From contig CANQBF010000009.1 in assembly GCA_947588895.1 (NCBI GenBank), forward strand, positions 1-35,223: 35,223 nt of DNA. The letters are read 5' to 3'. The notes under the pieces are model-generated. The model did not search any database. It was not told the origin of the DNA and worked only from the letters and a program-made list of their open reading frames with translations. The DNA is from an uncultured Bacilli bacterium. Its GTDB lineage: Bacteria; Bacillota_I; Bacilli_A; RF39; UBA660. This document shows positions 32,977 through 35,223 of this stretch, in pieces. The position numbers were made by a program, and so were the translations under genes. Positions within the stretch are counted from its first letter, which is position 1; every line of letters begins with the position of its first letter.

Positions 32977-33667
32977 ATGAATAATAAAATTAGTGAAGAA
33001 TGGTTTAATAAACAAAAAAATAAATATTTAGATAATATAGCAGGTTTTGAATTTTTAAAACAATATAAAGAAAATAAAGAACAAATTTTAAACAAGTTAA
33101 AATCTGAATATACGGGGGGGTACATTTAATTGTCACTCTTATGATGAATTAGAATTTATTATAAAAGAAGTTAGATATGATAATTATCATAAATTTAATA
33201 ATGGAAAAGACATTAATCTTCTTAATGATGATATTCAAAAAAAATACGAATTTATGAAATCAGTTAATTTAGCTAAAATGAGATACAAAATTCTTTGTAG
33301 TGCTCATAATAGATTTTTAGCAAATGAAGATAGTATGAAAAAATTTTTAGAAGTATATACTTTAAGTGATATAATAATACATCCTGATGTAATTGATTTA
33401 AATTTTTATTTTGGTATTGAATTAGCTAAATATGAAGGTGTTATTTTTACGGAAGATGAAGTACAAGTTTTAAATTTATATGATAGTTTATATGATACAT
33501 ATTTAGAATATTATCAAAAATTTATTGATACACTTCCCAATTCAAAATTAAAACAAGAATTAGAAGCAATCCCTAATGGATTAACAAAAGTAGAAACAGT
33601 GACTGTGGAAATAGAGAGTAAAACATTTGGTAAAAAGTTTTTAAGAAGAAATAAAAAAATACGATAA
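32977..33667 (+). pseudogene. Array paralogue 4, out of frame at a G7 tract (possibly phase-variable)
   Basis: From ATG 32977 (behind TTGGAGAG) the frame codes for 50 residues, ending LKSEYTGGYI then TAA at 33127. The rest of the gene is open in another frame to 33667 (FNCHSYDELEFIIKEV... to ...FGKKFLRRNKKIR). The switch lies at GGGGGGG, 33114-33120. With six G, or nine, the two parts join into a full protein of 229 residues in the six-G form, with family motifs on both sides. No other defect is seen. A run of seven G is very unlikely by chance in DNA this AT-rich. It can be a slipped-strand switch in the OFF state, a real mutation or a sequencing error. Confidence 0.8.
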
Positions 33668-33685
33668 ATTGACTATCGTATTTTT
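33655..33685. terminator. Bidirectional terminator at the end of the array
   Basis: AAAAATACGATA and TATCGTATTTTT form a perfect stem around AATTGAC. It separates the array from the convergent DHHW gene. Confidence 0.88.
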
Positions 33686-34782
33686 ATTATACCTATATCT
33701 GTATCAATATTATTAATATTATATAAGAATAAAACATTTTTAATATTATTATCTTGGATATAATCACTAATCTTTAAATTATAATATCGAGGATCAATAA
33801 CAATTATTTTTTGATAGTGATTAGCAATAAGAGGAATAAAAGAATTAGCATAACTATCTTTAATTATTAACAATTCTTCTTTATTGTCTATTTTATTATT
33901 AGTTATTTCTATTAATGGTTCATTAGTACCTAAAAAATAAGAATATTTATCTTTTTCTTTTAAATATTTTTCTTGATAAAAATCATTAACTGTTTTATTT
34001 AAATATTTAAGTGTTACATCATAATCCAAAGTATTTATTTTATATATATCATCATTATATTTTTTATTTGTAAATACTTTAGAATATAAAGTACCTAAGA
34101 AATTATCACTAACTTTTGTAATATTTAATTCATCTAAATTATAATAGTTAATATTATTATTTAGGCAATATTCTTTATAAGCAAAATATGCTCCATAACT
34201 AGTCCAATGATGGTCAGTTTTATAAAATAATTCATAATTATTTTTTTCTTTATTTAAAGTATCATAAATATTAATAGATTTAAAATTTAAATTTTTATAA
34301 TAATAATTAATCATCTCTATTTCACTTTTATTAATATTATATTTAGGTAATTTTTCTTTATAGATACTTGTTGCAGTTGGACTTAATAATATTTCCATAT
34401 TAACATCTATATTATTATTTTGAAATCTATTTAAAACATTAATTATTTTATCTTGATTAGTACTAGTTTTAAATCTATTAATTAGATAATTATCTTTAGT
34501 AATATAGACATCATTTATCATATCTTGACCACTTAATCTATATACTTTAGTTTTAAGGACTACTAAATGTTCTCGTAAAGGAAAATGGTCAGTTGTATAA
34601 TTTTCTAAATTAGAAATATAAATACCATCAATTAAATCATCAAAACTAAATTGCGGAAAATTAGTTAAATAACGAAATTCATTTTCGGAAAATTCTTTTT
34701 TATCACTAATAATAAAGAAAATAGAGAATAGTAAAATAATAATTGATATGCATATTGTAATTAATTTATAAACTTTTTCCAT
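33673..34782 (-). CDS. DHHW family protein (SGNH/AlgX-like), partner of the MBOAT acyltransferase
   Basis: A 369-residue protein with an N-terminal anchor (residues about 7-25) and an outside domain. ENEFRYLTNFPQFS and YTTDHFPLREHL are typical openings. YKTDHHWTSYGAYFAY near residue 192 gives the family its DHHW name and holds the putative catalytic Asp-His pair. LLIIKDSYANSFIPLIA near residue 305 matches the serine block. Such proteins occur next to MBOAT membrane acyltransferases and are thought to complete the transfer of acyl groups to surface glycans. Here the MBOAT gene ends 2 nt upstream, so one transcript is likely. The acceptor glycan is unknown. Confidence 0.82.
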   Translation of the reverse strand: MEKVYKLITICISIIILLFSIFFIISDKKEFSENEFRYLTNFPQFSFDDLIDGIYISNLENYTTDHFPLREHLVVLKTKVYRLSGQDMINDVYITKDNYLINRFKTSTNQDKIINVLNRFQNNNIDVNMEILLSPTATSIYKEKLPKYNINKSEIEMINYYYKNLNFKSINIYDTLNKEKNNYELFYKTDHHWTSYGAYFAYKEYCLNNNINYYNLDELNITKVSDNFLGTLYSKVFTNKKYNDDIYKINTLDYDVTLKYLNKTVNDFYQEKYLKEKDKYSYFLGTNEPLIEITNNKIDNKEELLIIKDSYANSFIPLIANHYQKIIVIDPRYYNLKISDYIQDNNIKNVLFLYNINNIDTDIGIIKIR

Positions 34783-34784
34783 AA

Positions 34785-35223
34785 TTAAAATCTAAAGTAC
34801 AAGAAGGGATTATAAGTATCACTAACTAAGAAAGATATAGTAATTATAAATAAAATAAGATAACTTATAAAAAATATTGTACAATAAACTCCTTTCCATT
34901 TACTATTTGTTATTTTTTCTTTAATAATTTTACTAACTGGCATTGAGAAAATACTAGCAATTATTAATATTAAACCATAATTTTTAATAAAGAAATAAAA
35001 GTCATTTTGAATAAAATTAGAAGTAAAAATATGTTTAGTAAAATTAATTAAAATGTTAATATCATCAAAGGCAAATATTAACCAACCAATTAAAATTAAA
35101 ATAATACTATATAGATGTTTCAAAATATTTGGTAATTTTTCCAAATATTTTTTTAAAACAAATTTTTCAATAATTATAATAATACCAAAGTATAATCCCC
35201 ATATAATAAAGTTCCATGCTGCT
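34785..35223 (-). CDS. MBOAT family O-acyltransferase, C-terminal part (cut by the window end)
   Basis: The minus frame is open to the last base. Read from the window edge it gives AAWNFIIWGLYFGIIIIIEKF, which matches the conserved GxWHG.SWNFIIWGLYHG region of AlgI/DltB-like MBOAT proteins just after the catalytic His. It then gives LPNILKHLYSIILILIGWLIFAFDDI and the family ending NPFLYFRF. The ATG chosen in the ORF track at 35144 is internal. MBOAT proteins move acyl groups, often acetyl, across the membrane to a surface polymer, together with the DHHW protein downstream. Confidence 0.85.
   Translation of the reverse strand, partial: AAWNFIIWGLYFGIIIIIEKFVLKKYLEKLPNILKHLYSIILILIGWLIFAFDDINILINFTKHIFTSNFIQNDFYFFIKNYGLILIIASIFSMPVSKIIKEKITNSKWKGVYCTIFFISYLILFIITISFLVSDTYNPFLYFRF

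Noticed and set aside
35144-35146. Start codon of a separate 119-aa protein
   Set aside because: The frame is open to the window end and encodes the conserved MBOAT sequence, so this ATG-like position is internal.

Overview
The window comes from a very AT-rich, low-GC Gram-positive chromosome. Several signs point to a spore-forming, meso-DAP-walled member of the Bacilli/Erysipelotrichia-type Bacillota, probably an uncultured gut lineage. These are a CotE homologue, two tiny YjcZ-like membrane peptides, a T-box in front of serS, a CIRCE operator, TTGACA/TATAAT promoters, strong GGAGG ribosome sites and a MurE with the DNPR motif of DAP-adding ligases. TGA acts as an ordinary stop: murE and the 132-aa gene end with it at sensible lengths. 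The species cannot be fixed from the sequence alone.

Layout. 1-6.3 kb: a GT-C-like membrane protein, PRPP synthetase, a small unknown gene, acetate kinase, a DHH phosphoesterase and RecX. 6.3-12 kb: PrsA lipoprotein foldase (minus), two YjcZ-like peptides, a pair of related unknown genes, then CapA-like phosphatase, HIT hydrolase and AlkD-like protein (all minus). 12-16 kb: a 1121-aa surface protein (NPCBM, discoidin and Ig-like modules, C-terminal membrane anchor) and CotE. 16-21 kb: rpsP-khpA, a degenerate ABC ATPase with a short FtsX-like permease, a fusion of an IspH-like domain to a polyprenyl diphosphate synthase, and an anchored unknown protein. 21-24 kb: Hsp20 under CIRCE, MscL, YneF and serS with its T-box. 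24-25 kb: a decayed AAA ATPase gene between 44-bp inverted repeats. 25-27.4 kb: MurE overlapping an M14 peptidase (minus). 27.5-31 kb: a secreted thioredoxin-like protein, a broken miaB, and a VanY/LdcB-type carboxypeptidase. 31-33.7 kb: a tandem array of four paralogues of unknown function, the last interrupted at a run of seven G. 33.7 kb-end: a DHHW-family protein and the end of an MBOAT acyltransferase (minus).

Most of the genes are housekeeping or cell-envelope genes: wall precursor synthesis and trimming (MurE, M14, VanY-like), export folding (PrsA, thioredoxin-like) and surface modification (CapA-like, DHHW/MBOAT, the modular surface protein). The striking items are signs of decay or variation: a G7 tract in a mosaic paralogue array, miaB split by an internal deletion, a deleted ATPase inside an inverted-repeat frame, an ABC ATPase that has lost its catalytic motifs, and an IspH domain that keeps its three iron-sulfur cysteines but has lost its active-site histidines while fused to a prenyl synthase.
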